Positions 52,303 through 62,678 of a DNA stretch of 64,000 nt are shown here, in pieces. A program made the translations under genes and the position numbers. The notes under the pieces were generated by a model, which saw only the letters and a list, made by a program, of their open reading frames with translations, did no database searches and was not told the DNA's origin. Positions within the stretch are counted from its first letter, which is position 1. Each line of letters starts with the position of its first letter. The stretch is from Methylocaldum marinum (lineage in GTDB: Bacteria > Pseudomonadota > Gammaproteobacteria > Methylococcales > Methylococcaceae). The stretch covers positions 4,006,395 to 4,070,394 of the forward strand of contig NZ_AP017928.1 of NCBI RefSeq assembly GCF_003584645.1. Reading direction: 5' to 3'.

Positions 52303-53420
52303 TCATTGCCGCTCTTGGCAGCTCTTTCCGCGGTCCGGAAATGAGAACTCGGTCACTTGCACGGGAAGCTGGCGAGGTTCGAAAGTGAACTCCGCCGACG
52401 GCACCGGTTTGCCGAACCGATAGCCTTGGCCCATGGGGCATCCCTCGGCGGCGAGAAAAGCATGTTGCGCCGCGGTTTCCACGCCTTCGGCGATCAATTC
52501 CAGACGGAGCGAGCGGCCATGGCTACGATCGCCCGGATAATCGCGTCGTTTTGGTTGTGCGGCACATCTCCGACGAAGGACTGGTCGATCTTCAGACGGT
52601 GCATCGGTAACTGCTTCAAATAGCCGAGGCTGGAATAGCCGGTTATCGCGGAGAACACCTTGTTGACCGCGATAATTCGCGTCTCGGCATCGGTGATGAC
52701 GATGCCTTCGGTGGTGTTCTGGAATGCGGCCTGGGCGAGGCGAAGCTGGGCTTCCACCTGTTTTGCGACGGTCACATCGCGGGTGATGCCGTCGAGGCGG
52801 GTGGGATGCCCGGCGACGTCGGTAACGGCATATCCGGCAGAGTGGATCCAGCGGCTCTCGCCGTCAGGGCGAGCGATACGGTATACGGCATTGAAGTCGG
52901 CGCCCCGGCGCAAAATTCTTCCGGTTTACAGCCGTAAATATTTTCGACGGCTTTGTTGACGAACAGCACTTTGCCGCCGTCGGGAGAGAGGCTCCACACG
53001 GCGTCCTGCATGTTGGTCAGGATGCTTTCGAAACGCCCCCGTTCCTCGGCGATTTGTCTCGTCGACCCCACGATTCTCTGTTCGAGGAGCTCTCCGTGCT
53101 CGCGCTGCGTGGATTGAGCAGTATTCGGGTGCAGCCATCCGCTGAACACATAGAGGGATGTCAGTACGGTCAAAATAGTATGGACTGCCAGCTCTACGCC
53201 CAGGCCCGAAATTTTGGTTGGTGCGGCCGGTGCCAGAAACAGCGGGGCCACCACGAGTGCCCCGCTCGCGTTGCCCAGCCACCAGGTCCACCACAGATCG
53301 CAAATTGGCGGGGCGTATCCGGGAACACGAGCATCGCGCTCACGGTTCCGATGGAGGCTGCAATCAGGGGGCGGCCAGTACGCCGAAACGCAGGAAGCGC
53401 AAGACGTTCCTAACGTCAGA
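52303..53420 (-). pseudogene. Decayed MASE1-PAS-EAL signalling protein
   Basis: Pieces in three frames, in coding order: WWLGNASGALVVAPLFLA and LYVFSGWL (end of a MASE1 membrane domain), a PAS domain (RFESILTNMQDAVWSLSPDG), a PAC segment (YRIARPDGESRWIHSAGYAV), a second PAS start (NTTEGIVITDAETRIIAVN), then a direct jump to the EAL domain end (SLGYLKQLPMHRLKIDQSFV, then AEGVETAAQHAFL). The GGDEF domain and first half of EAL are deleted and several frameshifts are present, so it cannot work. Confidence 0.75.
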
Positions 53421-53607
53421 AAAAAACCGCTAGGGAGGTACGGCGCGGCGGATATGTGAACCGCCCGCTCTTGAGATTGGGTTGAGAGACGGAAACCATC
53501 GTGCTGGAACGTGGGATGCTGAGCGGCGTTACCGCGCCGTTTATATCGCGGGAACGCAGGGGCCGGTTCGTCGCAAAAAGGTGGAACCGGTCGTCAGGCC
53601 GGGATGA

Positions 53608-54918
53608 TCAGGTTTTAGGGGGCTTTTTCCGACGCGTCCGAGCCTTATGACCCGTGTTTCGGGTTCTCTTTCCGGAAGAAGGCGTTTCGGGCGGGCGTTT
53701 CGGGAATTGATCCATCGTGCGCAGTTCGGGAAAGCTGTACATCCAGGCTACGGTGACGGCCAGCGTTACGGCACCCCCGAAAATGATCGCGGGCGTGAGG
53801 CCGAACCAAGCCGCGGTGAGACCCGATTCGAACTCGCCGAGTTCGTTCGAGGCGCCGATAAACACGGAATTGACGGCACTCACACGCCCGCGGATCGCAT
53901 CGGGTGTTTCGAGCTGAACCAGCATGTGGCGGATGTAAACGCTGACCATGTCGCCGGCACCGAGTAAAAAAAGCGCCGCGAGCGACAAGAAAAAGCTGGT
54001 CGACAGCCCGAGCACGATGATAGCGGCTCCGAACACCGCGACGCCGCCGAACATCCAGCGCCCAACATGGCGGGAAATGGGCGTGAAGGCGAGAATCAGG
54101 GCAGTCAGGGCCGCGCCGACACCGGGCGCGGTACGGAGCAGGCCCAGTCCGGTAGGGCCCACATGCAGAACGTCGCTGGCATAAGCCGGAAGCAAGGCCG
54201 TGGCGCCCCCGAACAGAACGGCGAACAAATCCAGGGAAATGGCGCCGAATACGGTAGTCCGCGAACGTACGAAGCGCAAGCCTTCCAAAATCGTATGCCG
54301 GCTGATGGGTTCCCGTTCGTTGGTTGGGCGGGGAAGGTTGCGCATCAGCAGGATGAGCATGGCCGAGAGTGCAAGGAGCACGGATACGGTCGTGTAGACC
54401 GTCATCGGTCCTGCAAGGTAGAGCAATCCGCCAAGAGCGGGACCCGTGATCACCGCCAGCTGAAAGCTCGAGGAGCTGAGGGCGACCGCATTGCTGAAGC
54501 TTCCGGCGGGGACCAGATTGATGACGATGGCCTGGCTAGCCGGCATCATGAACGCTCGCGCCGATCCATAGAGCGCCATTACGGCGAACACCGGCCATAC
54601 GGCATGCGGGCCGGTCAGGGTGAATCCGATGAGGAACAGCGCGCACAGCATTTCCACGGCATAGCAGAGCATGATGATGCGGCGTCGGTCGAAGCGGTCC
54701 GCCATCTGGCCGGCTATCAGCACGAGCGGCACGAACGGCGCAAATTGGGCAAGGCCTATGAGTCCCAGGTCGAGTGCGTCGCCGGTAAGCGCGTAGACTT
54801 GCCAGCCCACGGCCACGCTCTGCATCTGCACCGCGACTGCACCAAGAAAACGTGCCAAGAGGTAAAGCGTGAAATCGCGGTGGTAAAGTGCGGAAGCTTT
54901 GGACTTGGATATACGCAT
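53608..54918 (-). CDS. MFS exporter (EntS/MFS_3 type)
   Basis: 436 residues with about 12 membrane helices. The loop 2-3 motif GQMADRFDRRRII (about 70-82) is the MFS signature. RDFTLYLLARFLGAVAVQMQ at the start and RGRVSAVNSVFIGASNELGEFESGL late in the protein are typical of the MFS_3/EntS subgroup, which exports siderophores or drugs. The C-terminus is an unusual basic tail (KRTRNTGHKARTRRKKPP). Substrate unknown. Confidence 0.85.
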   Translation of the reverse strand: MRISKSKASALYHRDFTLYLLARFLGAVAVQMQSVAVGWQVYALTGDALDLGLIGLAQFAPFVPLVLIAGQMADRFDRRRIIMLCYAVEMLCALFLIGFTLTGPHAVWPVFAVMALYGSARAFMMPASQAIVINLVPAGSFSNAVALSSSSFQLAVITGPALGGLLYLAGPMTVYTTVSVLLALSAMLILLMRNLPRPTNEREPISRHTILEGLRFVRSRTTVFGAISLDLFAVLFGGATALLPAYASDVLHVGPTGLGLLRTAPGVGAALTALILAFTPISRHVGRWMFGGVAVFGAAIIVLGLSTSFFLSLAALFLLGAGDMVSVYIRHMLVQLETPDAIRGRVSAVNSVFIGASNELGEFESGLTAAWFGLTPAIIFGGAVTLAVTVAWMYSFPELRTMDQFPKRPPETPSSGKRTRNTGHKARTRRKKPPKT

Positions 54919-55006
54919 GTCGTAGTGAGTACGCTCTCGGATAATTGGGCTCCGGCCCGGATATGCCAGCTAGCCAACTGTCTCGGTGCTCGGTCTGGGC
55001 CGGCAG

Positions 55007-56353
55007 TTATTTACCGATACAGAAACTGGAAAAGATCCGGCCCAACAAGTCTTCATTCGTGAATTCACCCGTGATCTCCGACAGGGCATTCTGCGCTTCT
55101 CGAAGATCTTCAGCGAGGAGCTCGGCGGCGCTGATTCGAATTTGCTTTTCGGCATTTTCAATGAGGTTTTCGGCACGGCTCAACGCGTCGAGGTGCCGGC
55201 GGCGGGAGATGAACAGGTCGTGCGCCTCGCTGTCATAACCCATTGCAGCTTTGAGGTGATTTCGAAGATGTTCCGTGCCTTGGCCGGTTTTTGCGGACAG
55301 ATAGACCGCCGGGCCGCCCGGTTGCTCGACGAATGCGGGCTGTCTACCGGTAAGATCGATCTTGTTGTAGACGCGGGTGAGCGGTATATCGGCGGGAAGT
55401 CCCTGGATCAGGAATTCTGCTTCGTCCGGCGTACGATCATCGATCAGAAGCAATATCCGGTCCGCCTTGTGAATTTCGTTGCGAGCGCGCCGTATGCCTT
55501 CGCGTTCGACCACATCGTCGCTGTCGCGAAGACCGGCGGTATCGACCACGTGCAAGGGCATGCCGTCGATCTGGATATGCTCGCGCAGGGTATCACGGGT
55601 GGTGCCGGGGATTTCGGTGACGATGGCGGCTTCACGCCCGGCCAGTTGGTTTAGAAGGCTGGATTTCCCCGCATTAGGGCGGCCGGCAATGACGACCGTC
55701 ATGCCTTCGCGAAGTAAGCAACCCTGTCGGGCGGAACGGCGGACGTGCCGAAGCGTCGCCAGGAGCTCCGCGAGCTTTTCGGCGATATGGCCTTCGGACA
55801 GGAAATCGATGTCTTCGTCGACAAAGTCGATGGAAGCCTCGACGTACTGCCTTAGCTGGATCAGGGCTTCTACCAGCTGGTGAATGCGATTCGAAAATTC
55901 GCCCTGAAGCGAACGCTGGGCGGAACGGGCGGCTTGCTCGGTAGTGCTTTCGATCAGATCGGCGATGGCTTCCGCCTGGGCGAGATCGATTTTGTCGTTG
56001 AGGAATGCCCGTTCGCTGAATTCTCCCGGGCGCGCGAGCCGAACGCCCGCGGCCAAAAGTCGACGCAGTAGCATATCGAGGATGACGGGGCTTCCATGCG
56101 CGTGCAATTCGAGCACATGTTCACCGGTGAACGAATGCGGCGCCGAAAAATACAGGGCCAATCCGCTGTCGAGAACCGAGCCGTCGTGGTCATGGAAAGG
56201 CCCGTAATGGGCGTAACGCGGCACAAGCTGTTTGCGTAGAACCGTGTCCATCAGGGCGGGAACGGCGCTCCCCGAGATTCGAATCACGCCGACGCCGCCC
56301 CTGCCGGGAGGTGTGGCGATCGCGGCAATGGTGTCGCGGGATAATGTATTCAT
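55007..56353 (-). CDS. mnmE: tRNA modification GTPase MnmE
   Basis: 448 residues, standard length. An N-terminal TrmE domain ([21 protein letters not shown]) is followed by a helical domain and an inserted G domain with [16 protein letters not shown] (G1), IPGTTRDTL (G2), [10 protein letters not shown] (G3) and NKIDL (G4). The C-terminal FCIGK gives the conserved Cys. With MnmG it makes the 5-carboxymethylaminomethyl modification at U34 of tRNAs. It is part of the classical rpmH-to-mnmE block. Confidence 0.96.
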   Translation of the reverse strand: MNTLSRDTIAAIATPPGRGGVGVIRISGSAVPALMDTVLRKQLVPRYAHYGPFHDHDGSVLDSGLALYFSAPHSFTGEHVLELHAHGSPVILDMLLRRLLAAGVRLARPGEFSERAFLNDKIDLAQAEAIADLIESTTEQAARSAQRSLQGEFSNRIHQLVEALIQLRQYVEASIDFVDEDIDFLSEGHIAEKLAELLATLRHVRRSARQGCLLREGMTVVIAGRPNAGKSSLLNQLAGREAAIVTEIPGTTRDTLREHIQIDGMPLHVVDTAGLRDSDDVVEREGIRRARNEIHKADRILLLIDDRTPDEAEFLIQGLPADIPLTRVYNKIDLTGRQPAFVEQPGGPAVYLSAKTGQGTEHLRNHLKAAMGYDSEAHDLFISRRRHLDALSRAENLIENAEKQIRISAAELLAEDLREAQNALSEITGEFTNEDLLGRIFSSFCIGK

Positions 56354-56477
56354 TTGGTGGACTCCGGACCGAGTATCGGCTCCGGACCAGGGTGGGACGG
56401 CCGATGTGTCGAGCCGCTGCGCGTCGAGGGGCTGGCGGCGGGGCAGTGATGCCGGCCCCGCCGCGTATGAGACCGCG

Positions 56478-58118
56478 CTAGGCGTGTGCGTTCCTTTCGA
56501 TTTGCCGGGTGATATGCCACTGCTGGAGGATGGACAGGATGTTGTTGACCACCCAGTAGAGCACGAGTCCGGACGGGAAAAAGGCGAAGAATCCAGTGAA
56601 TATCACCGGGAAGAACTGCATCACCTTGGCTTGTACCGGATCGGCCGGCGGCGGATTGAGCTTCTGCTGGATGAACATGGAAACGCCCATGATCAGCGGA
56701 AGAATGAAATAAGGGTCCTTGGAGGAGAGATCGTTCAGCCAAAGAGCGAACGGTGCTTGGCGCATCTCCACGCTTTCGATGAGAACCCAATAGAGGGCGA
56801 TGAACACGGGGATCTGGACCAGAATCGGCAAGCAGCCTCCGAGCGGATTCACTTTCTCCTTCCGATAAAGCTCCATCATCGCCATGTTGAATTTTTGCTT
56901 GTCGTCGGCATGGCGCTCCTTCAGCTGTTGAAGCTTGGGCTGGAGCTTTCGCATTCTGGCCATGGAGCGATAGCTCGCTTGAGACAGCTTGTAGAAGACG
57001 GCCTTGAGGGTGATGGTGACGAACACGATTGCCCATCCCCAATTATTGAAAATCTTGTGGAACTGTTCCAGCAGCCAAAAGATGGGCTTGGCGATAATGG
57101 TCAACGCGCCGTAATCCACCGTGAGGTCCAGGCCGGGAGCGGTCTGCTCCAGTACGCGCTGAAGCTTGGGACCGGCGAATAGGTCGGCTTTGAAGACTTT
57201 TTCCTCGCCCGGTTTGACCTCGAGCAGGGGCGAATAGGTTCCGATGACGAAATGCCGGTCGGAAAGGGCCTTGGTGTAAAAGTTATGTTCTTCACCGGAA
57301 AGCGGGATCCATGCGGCCAGAAAGTAGTGTTGAATCATGGCGATCCAGCCGTCTTTGGATCTTCGGCTCAGGTTGGAATCCGCCATGTCGCCGAAAGTGA
57401 TCTTTTCGTATTTTTCTTCCGGGGTGTACAGCACGCCGCCGGTATAGGTCCGGATGAAAGCGTCCTGATCGTTGCTCTCGGGATCCTTGCGCTGCAACTG
57501 AACGTATTGTCTTCCCTTCCACGCGCTTTCGGACTGATTGGTTACCTGCTGTTCCAGTCCGATCAGATAGCTGTCCCGGGTGAAGACCAGGGTCTTGGTA
57601 ATCTTGATCCCCTTGTCGCTAGTCCACGTAAAAGGTATGCGCAGGGAATCCTGGCCTTCCGCCAGGGTATAAGTGTCGGCTTCCGCTTGCCATTTGCTGT
57701 GATGGGTGGGCGCCAGGGACTGTTCACCCAAGAAGCCGCTTTGCGCAATAAAGAAGTTGTCTACTTCGTTGAGCAGTCGGACTGGCTGATCAGGCCGGTC
57801 CTTGCTTTGCGGATAATCGATCAGATCGAGTATGCGCAGGTCGCCGCCCTTGGTATCGATCTCCGCGCGAATGACGTCGGTCATAACGGTGACCCGCTGA
57901 TGTTCGGGTCCGGCGGCTGGCGGTTCTTCAGGGGTTTTGGCGATATCCTCGACGCCGCGAGCGGACTCGGGTACATCGTCCACCACGTCCTCCGGCGGGG
58001 TCGCTCCGGATTGTGCCGTGGCTTCGGGTTTGGGCCCGTAATCGATCTGCCATTGCTGCCAGAGCATGAAGCTGAGAAATATGAGAAAGACGAAGAGAAC
58101 GAACCTTAAATTATCCAT
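56478..58118 (-). CDS. yidC: Membrane protein insertase YidC
   Basis: 546 residues. An N-terminal helix ([16 protein letters not shown]), a large periplasmic beta domain (~60-340) and the conserved five-helix core from [20 protein letters not shown] on, including the insertase region [21 protein letters not shown] and the C-terminal [18 protein letters not shown]. It inserts proteins into the inner membrane alone or with SecYEG. The order yidC, yidD, rnpA, rpmH supports the call. Confidence 0.96.
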   Translation of the reverse strand: MDNLRFVLFVFLIFLSFMLWQQWQIDYGPKPEATAQSGATPPEDVVDDVPESARGVEDIAKTPEEPPAAGPEHQRVTVMTDVIRAEIDTKGGDLRILDLIDYPQSKDRPDQPVRLLNEVDNFFIAQSGFLGEQSLAPTHHSKWQAEADTYTLAEGQDSLRIPFTWTSDKGIKITKTLVFTRDSYLIGLEQQVTNQSESAWKGRQYVQLQRKDPESNDQDAFIRTYTGGVLYTPEEKYEKITFGDMADSNLSRRSKDGWIAMIQHYFLAAWIPLSGEEHNFYTKALSDRHFVIGTYSPLLEVKPGEEKVFKADLFAGPKLQRVLEQTAPGLDLTVDYGALTIIAKPIFWLLEQFHKIFNNWGWAIVFVTITLKAVFYKLSQASYRSMARMRKLQPKLQQLKERHADDKQKFNMAMMELYRKEKVNPLGGCLPILVQIPVFIALYWVLIESVEMRQAPFALWLNDLSSKDPYFILPLIMGVSMFIQQKLNPPPADPVQAKVMQFFPVIFTGFFAFFPSGLVLYWVVNNILSILQQWHITRQIERNAHA

Positions 58119-58120
58119 TC

Positions 58121-58345
58121 TTATTTTCCGAATTGTTCTGGGACGGGATCAATACCGCCTTTGTGCCAAGGGTGACATCGCAGGAGTCGCCTTACGGCGA
58201 GATAGGAGCCCCGCACGGATCCGAACCGCCGGATGGCAGTCAAGGCATAGCTGGAGCACGTCGGATGGAAACGGCAATGCTGCCCCACCCAAGGACTAAT
58301 CAGGTACTGATAGAGTTTGATGAGGAAGACCAAGACGGCTTGCAT
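58121..58345 (-). CDS. yidD: YidD membrane protein insertion efficiency factor
   Basis: 74 residues. LIKLYQYLISPWVGQHCRFHPTCSSYALTAIRRFG with the three conserved Cys (one in HCRF, one in TCSSY, one in LLRCHPW) is the YidD signature. It overlaps the 3' end of rnpA by 46 bp and ends 2 bp before yidC. Confidence 0.94.
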   Translation of the reverse strand: MQAVLVFLIKLYQYLISPWVGQHCRFHPTCSSYALTAIRRFGSVRGSYLAVRRLLRCHPWHKGGIDPVPEQFGK

Positions 58346-58695
58346 CGCCTCACCAGGTTTTCCCAGTGCTTCTGCAATGAGCTTCGGATTGTTTCATGGT
58401 CTGCCTGAATTGCGGCGCTACGCGCCATTACCACGAAATCGCGTCCGCCGAGGTGCGATTGCCACAGGCGGAAACTTTCGCGGACGAGGCGCTTGATGCG
58501 GTTGCGATCGGCGGCGTTACGGATTTGTCGTCTGGCGATTGCCAACCCGAGGCGCGGATGATCCCTGCCGTTGGTTCGCGCAAGCACGGTCAAGTATTGG
58601 TCTGCGGACTTGCAAGGCTGCTCGAAAACGCGCTGGAAATCGGCGGCGGTACTTAAGCGGCGCGTTCGGGGGAAGCCGTGGCTAGGCGACGCCAA
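58300..58695 (-). CDS. rnpA: Ribonuclease P protein component
   Basis: 131 residues. FPRTRRLSTAADFQRVFEQP at the start and RNAADRNRIKRLVRESFR (the RNR motif, about 62-79) identify RnpA, the protein cofactor of RNase P for tRNA 5' maturation. It starts 3 bp after rpmH. The last ~20 residues (Ser-rich) overlap yidD in another frame. Confidence 0.95.
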   Translation of the reverse strand: MASPSHGFPRTRRLSTAADFQRVFEQPCKSADQYLTVLARTNGRDHPRLGLAIARRQIRNAADRNRIKRLVRESFRLWQSHLGGRDFVVMARSAAIQADHETIRSSLQKHWENLVRRCKPSWSSSSNSIST

Positions 58696-58698
58696 ACG

Positions 58699-58833
58699 TC
58701 AGACGGAAAGCCGCTTACGACCTTTCGCACGGCGCGCATTCACAATCGAACGTCCGCCGCGGGTTTTCATACGTGCACGAAATCCGTGAGTGCGGACGCG
58801 CTTAATCTTGCTGGGCTGATAGGTTCTTTTCAT
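58699..58833 (-). CDS. rpmH: 50S ribosomal protein L34
   Basis: 44 residues, [20 protein letters not shown] followed by [20 protein letters not shown] and RLSV. It is identical in pattern to the universally conserved L34. First gene of the minus-strand rpmH-rnpA-yidD-yidC-mnmE block. Confidence 0.97.
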   Translation of the reverse strand: MKRTYQPSKIKRVRTHGFRARMKTRGGRSIVNARRAKGRKRLSV

Positions 58834-59017
58834 GGCGTACCTGTTGAATTCCGCAAAGAAAATACAAAGCCACGCATCATAGGGTACGGGTAAATCCGTG
58901 TCAATGCTGTGGATAAGTCGGCTCTTACGGTATCATATCCTATTACGTCAAAGCGCTCACGCATTTATCGCCTATGCCTTATGTCCTATTCCTCGAGCAC
59001 GATAAGGGAGTCGCGCA
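58834..59017. promoter_or_regulatory. Divergent rpmH-dnaA intergenic region with one DnaA box
   Basis: 184 bp between the divergent rpmH and dnaA starts. TGTGGATAA at 58908-58916 is a perfect DnaA box (TTATCCACA on the other strand). Only this one is clear, and there is no long AT-rich unwinding element, so it is more likely an autoregulatory site for dnaA than a full replication origin. Confidence 0.65.
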
Positions 59018-60343
59018 ATGAGCGCTCTGTGGAATCAGTGCATGAGCAAGCTTGAGGGCGAATTGCCCGCGCAGCAGTTCAATACCTGGATAAGGCCGTT
59101 GCAAGCGGTTGAAAACGGGTCTGAGTTGAAGCTCTTGGCTCCCAACCGTTTCGTGCTCGATTGGGTAAAACAACATTTTATCGGCAAGATCGAAGAAGTT
59201 CTATCGGACCAGAAGATTCACCCGAGACCGCATGTCGTTCTGGAAATCGGTACCCGAAAGCAGCAGGAGGTGCCCGCAGGGATCTCCGCGATCAGGAAAC
59301 CGGCGGGTGTCAAGAAAGGACTTCCGAACAATCTCAACACGGCTTTCACCTTCGACAACTTCGTCGAGGGCAAGTCCAACCAGCTGGCCAAGGCTGCGTC
59401 GATCCAGGTGGCTCAGAATGTCGGACGGGCTTACAACCCTCTCTTTATTTACGGCGGCGTAGGCTTGGGCAAGACTCATCTGATGCATGCCATCGGGAAC
59501 GAAATTCTCCGGGCGAATGCCTCGGCAAACATCGTCTACCTGCATTCGGAGCGATTCGTTTCCGACATGGTGAAAGCCTTGCAGCATAACGCGATCGGGG
59601 CGTTCAAGGAGTATTATCGGACTGTCGATGCCTTATTAATCGACGATATTCAGTTTTTTGCCGGTAAGGAACGTTCCCAGGAGGAGTTCTTTCATACATT
59701 CAACAGCCTTCTCGAAAACAAGCATCAGGTCGTGTTGACCTGCGACCGTTATCCGAAAGAAATCAAAGGCCTCGAGGAGCGGCTAAAGTCGCGTTTCGGT
59801 TGGGGTCTTCCTGTTGCGATCGAGCCGCCGGACCTGGAAACCCGTGTGGCCATCCTCATGAGCAAAGCGCAGCATGCCGGAGCGGATGTGTCGCCGGAAG
59901 TGGCTTTCTTCATCGGTAAGCGAATTCGCTCGAACATTCGAGAGTTGGAAGGTGCTCTGCGGCGCGTCATCGCCAACGCTCATTTTACCGGCAAGCCGAT
60001 TACCCTGGAGTTTGCCAAGGAGGCCTTGAGGGATCTGATCGCCCTTCAGGACCGGATGATCAATGTGGAAAATATTCAGAAGACCGTCGCGGAGTACTAC
60101 AAGATCCGAGTGGCCGACCTCCTGGCGAACAAGCGAACGCGTTCCGTGACCCGTCCCCGGCAAATCGCAATGGCGCTGGCCAAAGAGCTGACCAACCACA
60201 GTTTACCGGAAATCGGGCAGCAGTTCGGCGGAAGGGATCATACTACGGTCTTGCATGCGTGCCGCAAGGTTCAGGAGTTGAAGGAGAGCGACAGCAAGTT
60301 CGCCGAGGATTATTCCAACCTTTTGCGCACATTATCGAACTAA
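59018..60343 (+). CDS. dnaA: Chromosomal replication initiator DnaA
   Basis: 441 residues. Domain I ([21 protein letters not shown]), AAA+ domain with Walker [10 protein letters not shown] (146-154), Walker [10 protein letters not shown] (about 206-214) and sensor 2, and C-terminal domain IV with the DnaA signature [15 protein letters not shown]. It binds DnaA boxes and opens the origin. An AGGGAG ribosome-binding site precedes the ATG. Confidence 0.97.
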   Translation: MSALWNQCMSKLEGELPAQQFNTWIRPLQAVENGSELKLLAPNRFVLDWVKQHFIGKIEEVLSDQKIHPRPHVVLEIGTRKQQEVPAGISAIRKPAGVKKGLPNNLNTAFTFDNFVEGKSNQLAKAASIQVAQNVGRAYNPLFIYGGVGLGKTHLMHAIGNEILRANASANIVYLHSERFVSDMVKALQHNAIGAFKEYYRTVDALLIDDIQFFAGKERSQEEFFHTFNSLLENKHQVVLTCDRYPKEIKGLEERLKSRFGWGLPVAIEPPDLETRVAILMSKAQHAGADVSPEVAFFIGKRIRSNIRELEGALRRVIANAHFTGKPITLEFAKEALRDLIALQDRMINVENIQKTVAEYYKIRVADLLANKRTRSVTRPRQIAMALAKELTNHSLPEIGQQFGGRDHTTVLHACRKVQELKESDSKFAEDYSNLLRTLSN

Positions 60344-60415
60344 ACTTGGAGAGCGGCGGTTTGGGTTGTTGGCTGCTTTTGTTCAACGAATTCCGCATCA
60401 ACACATGACCTCACT

Positions 60416-61519
60416 ATGAAGTTCACTATTATTCGGGAGCATTTGCTGACGCCTCTACAACAGGTTGCCGGCGTTGTTGAACGACGCCAAACGCTGCCAA
60501 TTCTGTCCAACGTCCTTTTGAAACTGTCCGGCGACAGCTTGGAGATGACGGGTACCGATTTGGAAGTCCAGTTGGTAACCAGGGCTGCGGTCGAAGAAGG
60601 TAGTCCCGGTGCGGTTACCGTTCCGGCCCGCAAGTTTCTGGATATTTGCCGGCTTTTGCCGGAACGGAGCGTCGTGAAAGTCGATTGCCGGCAGGATAAA
60701 TTCGTGATCCAGTGCGGATCCAGCCGCTTCAATTTAAGTACCCTGCCGGCCGAAAATTATCCGGAATTCGATGGGGGGGCCGCGGAAATCGAAGTTTCGG
60801 TTCCCCGTGCCCACTTGCGGCGTGCACTGGAAAAAACGGTGTTCGCGATGGCACAGCAGGACGTTCGGTATTATCTGAATGGATTGCTGCTGGATTTGGG
60901 CGGCCAGGTTATTCGGGCGGTTTCTTCGGATGGGCATCGACTCGCTTTTTTCGAGCAAACGCTGGATGGCGGTCCTGAAGAAGGTCGGCAAATCATCGTT
61001 CCGAGGAAGGGGGTTCTGGAATTGAATCGGCTATTGGGGGAAGACGAGGATCCGGTAGCCATTCAAATTGCGCCTAACAACCTGCGCGTCGATCTGGGGA
61101 CGGTCAGCTTCGCCGCCAAGCTGATCGAAGGAAAGTTTCCGGATTATCAGCGTGTGATGCCGCGCGAGTTGACGCGCGTAGTTCTCGTCGAAAAAGCCGC
61201 GTTCAAGGGAGCGTTGACGCGCGTGTCGGTGTTGTCGAATGAGAAGTACCGGGGCGTCAGCATGGAAGTGAGCGAGGAAGGCATGATGTGCCTCAAGGCC
61301 CAGAATCCGGAACACGAAGAAGCAGAAGAACGGTTCCCCGTCGAGCTCGAAGGTAAGGAAATTTCGGTAGGGTTCAATGCTTCGTATCTTCTCGACGCTA
61401 TTAATAACGTGGATTCCGAGCGGGTTAAATTGTCGTTCACGGAGAGCGCGAACAGTTGCTTGATCGAAGATTGCGAGGACAGACAATTCAAATTCATTGT
61501 TATGCCCATGCGACTTTAG
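60416..61519 (+). CDS. dnaN: DNA polymerase III beta sliding clamp
   Basis: 367 residues in three repeated clamp domains. MKFTIIREHLLTPLQQVAGV and RRQTLPILSNVLL open the protein; the end FKFIVMPMRL is the conserved clamp C-terminus that contacts polymerase. It follows dnaA by 72 bp without any DnaA box. Confidence 0.97.
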   Translation: MKFTIIREHLLTPLQQVAGVVERRQTLPILSNVLLKLSGDSLEMTGTDLEVQLVTRAAVEEGSPGAVTVPARKFLDICRLLPERSVVKVDCRQDKFVIQCGSSRFNLSTLPAENYPEFDGGAAEIEVSVPRAHLRRALEKTVFAMAQQDVRYYLNGLLLDLGGQVIRAVSSDGHRLAFFEQTLDGGPEEGRQIIVPRKGVLELNRLLGEDEDPVAIQIAPNNLRVDLGTVSFAAKLIEGKFPDYQRVMPRELTRVVLVEKAAFKGALTRVSVLSNEKYRGVSMEVSEEGMMCLKAQNPEHEEAEERFPVELEGKEISVGFNASYLLDAINNVDSERVKLSFTESANSCLIEDCEDRQFKFIVMPMRL

Positions 61520-61599
61520 ATTGAGGCGAGCCTCGCCAGCCGAGCGCCGCGCGTTTCGTGCTGGTTCATTTTAAATAGTATGGCTAAGCGAGACTGCGG

Positions 61600-62673
61600 A
61601 TGAGCCTGATCAAAATCGAGGCTTACGACGTGCGCAACATCGAATCCGCTGCGATAGCGCCATCTCCGCGCCTCAATTTTATCATCGGTCCCAATGCCAG
61701 CGGCAAGACCTCATTGCTTGAGGCGGTCTATTTGTTAGGGCGGGCGCGCTCATTCCGCACTGCACAGGTCAGTCAGGCGATTCGTTTCGGGGCCGGCGGA
61801 TTGATGGTGACGGGTAAAGTCGACTGTGGTGCCGATCTTGCTCTCCCTATCGGTATTCGTATTGCTCGCAACGAGCGGGAAATTCACTTCGCCGGTAGAA
61901 AGATTCAATCCAGCGCTGAATTGATTCGTGCATTTCCCGTGCTCGTTATTCAGCCTTCGATCTGCGCTTTGCTGGAGGGCGCCCCGAAACATCGCCGGCA
62001 ATTTCTCGATTGGGGGGTGTTTCATTTCGAGGCCTCATATCTCGATTGCTGGCGACGATACGTCCGTGCGTTGAGTCAGCGGAATACCCTGCTTCGGGAA
62101 AAACGGTTTGCGGAATTAGAGCTTTGGAACCGGGAACTGGCGCGGTACGGTACAATAATGGATGGTGCACGCGAGCGTTATGTGGAGAGGCTCAAGCCAT
62201 TTTTCGTCCAAAGTGCTGCTCGATTTTTCGACGGTTTCGAGTTTGAAATTCAGCTGCAATCGGGGTGGAGCAAGAGTCGAACTTTGGAAGCCGTGTTTCA
62301 GGAGGACGCGGCATCGGACGCTCGCCTGGGTTATACGCAATCTGGTCCTCATAAGTGCGACTTCTCGATCACGCTGGACGGTCGTCCGGCAAAAGCTTAT
62401 CTCTCCCGCGGCCAAATGAAGCTTTTGGTATATGCGCTTTTGCTGGCTCAGTCCCTTCTCATGGAGGAGAGTGCCGGAGTGAGTGCGTGCGTGCTGATAG
62501 ACGACGTGGCGTCTGAGTTGGATGAAAACAATAAAAACAGGCTTCTCGCTTTTTTGCGGGAACGGCGCAGCCAGTTTTTCGTCACAACGGTTGCCGAGGG
62601 GACCATCAAAGAGGCCATTGACGGTGATGCCGCTGTGTTCCACGTGGAACATGGGCAAGTAATGCAAGCGTAA
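61600..62673 (+). CDS. recF: DNA replication and repair protein RecF
   Basis: 357 residues. Walker A IIGPNASGKTSLLEAVYLLG (about 28-47), signature LSRGQMKLLVYALLLAQ (about 267) and Walker B CVLIDDVASELDENNKNRLL. It loads RecA at gaps together with RecO and RecR. The last visible residues run to 14 bp before gyrB. Confidence 0.96.
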   Translation: MSLIKIEAYDVRNIESAAIAPSPRLNFIIGPNASGKTSLLEAVYLLGRARSFRTAQVSQAIRFGAGGLMVTGKVDCGADLALPIGIRIARNEREIHFAGRKIQSSAELIRAFPVLVIQPSICALLEGAPKHRRQFLDWGVFHFEASYLDCWRRYVRALSQRNTLLREKRFAELELWNRELARYGTIMDGARERYVERLKPFFVQSAARFFDGFEFEIQLQSGWSKSRTLEAVFQEDAASDARLGYTQSGPHKCDFSITLDGRPAKAYLSRGQMKLLVYALLLAQSLLMEESAGVSACVLIDDVASELDENNKNRLLAFLRERRSQFFVTTVAEGTIKEAIDGDAAVFHVEHGQVMQA

Positions 62674-62678
62674 AGTAA

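Noticed and set aside
58834..59017. Full oriC in the rpmH-dnaA gap
   Set aside because: Just one clear DnaA box in 184 bp; recorded only as a regulatory region.
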